From: an uncultured Lachnospiraceae bacterium
GTDB lineage: Bacteria > Bacillota > Clostridia > Lachnospirales > Lachnospiraceae
DNA: 40,678 nt
Direction of reading: 5' to 3'
Assembly (NCBI GenBank): GCA_910586315.1
Contig: CAJUIP010000034.1
Location: forward strand, 1-40,678
Part shown: positions 40,555-40,678 of the stretch, one piece after another
Numbering within the stretch: position 1 is the first letter of the stretch
Layout: every line of letters begins with the position of its first letter
Position numbers and translations under genes: made by a program
The notes under the pieces: model-generated
Seen by the model: only the letters and a program-made list of their open reading frames with translations
What the model was told of the DNA's origin: nothing
Database searches by the model: none

Positions 40555-40678
40555 CTACGGTGTAAATGAACTCTGTGGAATAATCTTCTCCATGTAAGTC
40601 ACAATAGCCCCCAGCGTCATCAACGCCGCCCAGCAGATAATAATCCGCTTCAGCCAGGCCCTGGATTCATCCACGGTC
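40555..40678 (-). CDS. C-terminus of a VirB2-like small membrane protein (partial)
   Basis: The last 40 codons of a gene that runs off the right edge. They read TVDESRAWLKRIIICWAAL, one hydrophobic span, then VTYMEKIIPQSSFTP and a stop. A basic helix plus a single C-terminal span, placed directly before the VirB6-like gene, matches the small VirB2/DUF3852-like proteins of clostridial ICEs. The 5' part is outside the window, so the call rests on position and this short stretch. Confidence 0.45.
   Translation of the reverse strand, partial: TVDESRAWLKRIIICWAALMTLGAIVTYMEKIIPQSSFTP

Overview
The window looks like DNA of a Gram-positive anaerobe, most likely a Clostridia/Lachnospiraceae gut bacterium. 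The reasons are strong AGGAGG ribosome sites, a Tn916/Tn1549-style conjugation gene set, a class B sortase, rubredoxin, clostridial ferredoxin and a GntP/NhaC-type transporter repertoire. The taxon is an inference from gene families. No rRNA, tRNA or CRISPR array was seen.

Left region (1-5.2 kb): control and accessory genes of an integrative conjugative element (ICE). On the minus strand are a sigma-like gene, an HTH_16 gene, an S1-domain RNA-binding protein, a cold-shock protein with a long tail and a secreted DUF6273-type protein. Facing them is an XRE repressor. Between the two sides lie twin CCCAA-N6-TTGGG palindromes and an 878-bp IS5-family (IS427-like) insertion with a TA target duplication. 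The insertion has landed between the upstream regulatory DNA and the xre start codon.

Middle region (5.3-21.7 kb): a metabolic island with three full-length enolase-superfamily (galactonate/mandelate type) acid-sugar dehydratases, the decayed start of a fourth, and five different transporter families (GntP, NhaC, DUF401, APC, MFS). It also holds RidA, a MalY/PatB-type PLP enzyme, a glutaredoxin-like protein, two LysR regulators and a MarR regulator. A five-gene minus-strand operon (malY-like, nhaC-like, dehydratase, gntP-like, ridA) is transcribed divergently from marR, and a perfect palindrome sits at the operon's expected start of transcription.

Right of the island (21.7-25.1 kb): a redox/stress segment with rubredoxin, the N-terminal stub of what looks like an iron hydrogenase, a zinc-type macrodomain gene broken by an internal deletion, an HxlR regulator, an FMN split-barrel protein, a class M-like sirtuin and a 2[4Fe-4S] ferredoxin. 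Closely similar AT-rich palindromes lie upstream of the -35 boxes of the rubredoxin gene, the flavoprotein gene and the distant DUF401 transporter gene. This suggests one HxlR regulon that crosses the island boundary.

Right region (25.1-40.7 kb): the ICE conjugation module, all on the minus strand. In transcription order it holds a VirB2-like protein (partial), a VirB6/TrbL-like protein split by a +1 frameshift from its Gly/Met-rich C-terminal half, a lytic transglycosylase fused to a C39-like peptidase, PrgI, VirB4 with an N-terminal 15-residue repeat tract, DUF5697- and DUF6100-like proteins, an unknown protein, a DUF6017-type replication protein, VirD4, a small unknown protein and sortase B. 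No integrase, relaxase or element end is visible, so whether the two ICE-type regions flank the metabolic island as one element remains an inference.
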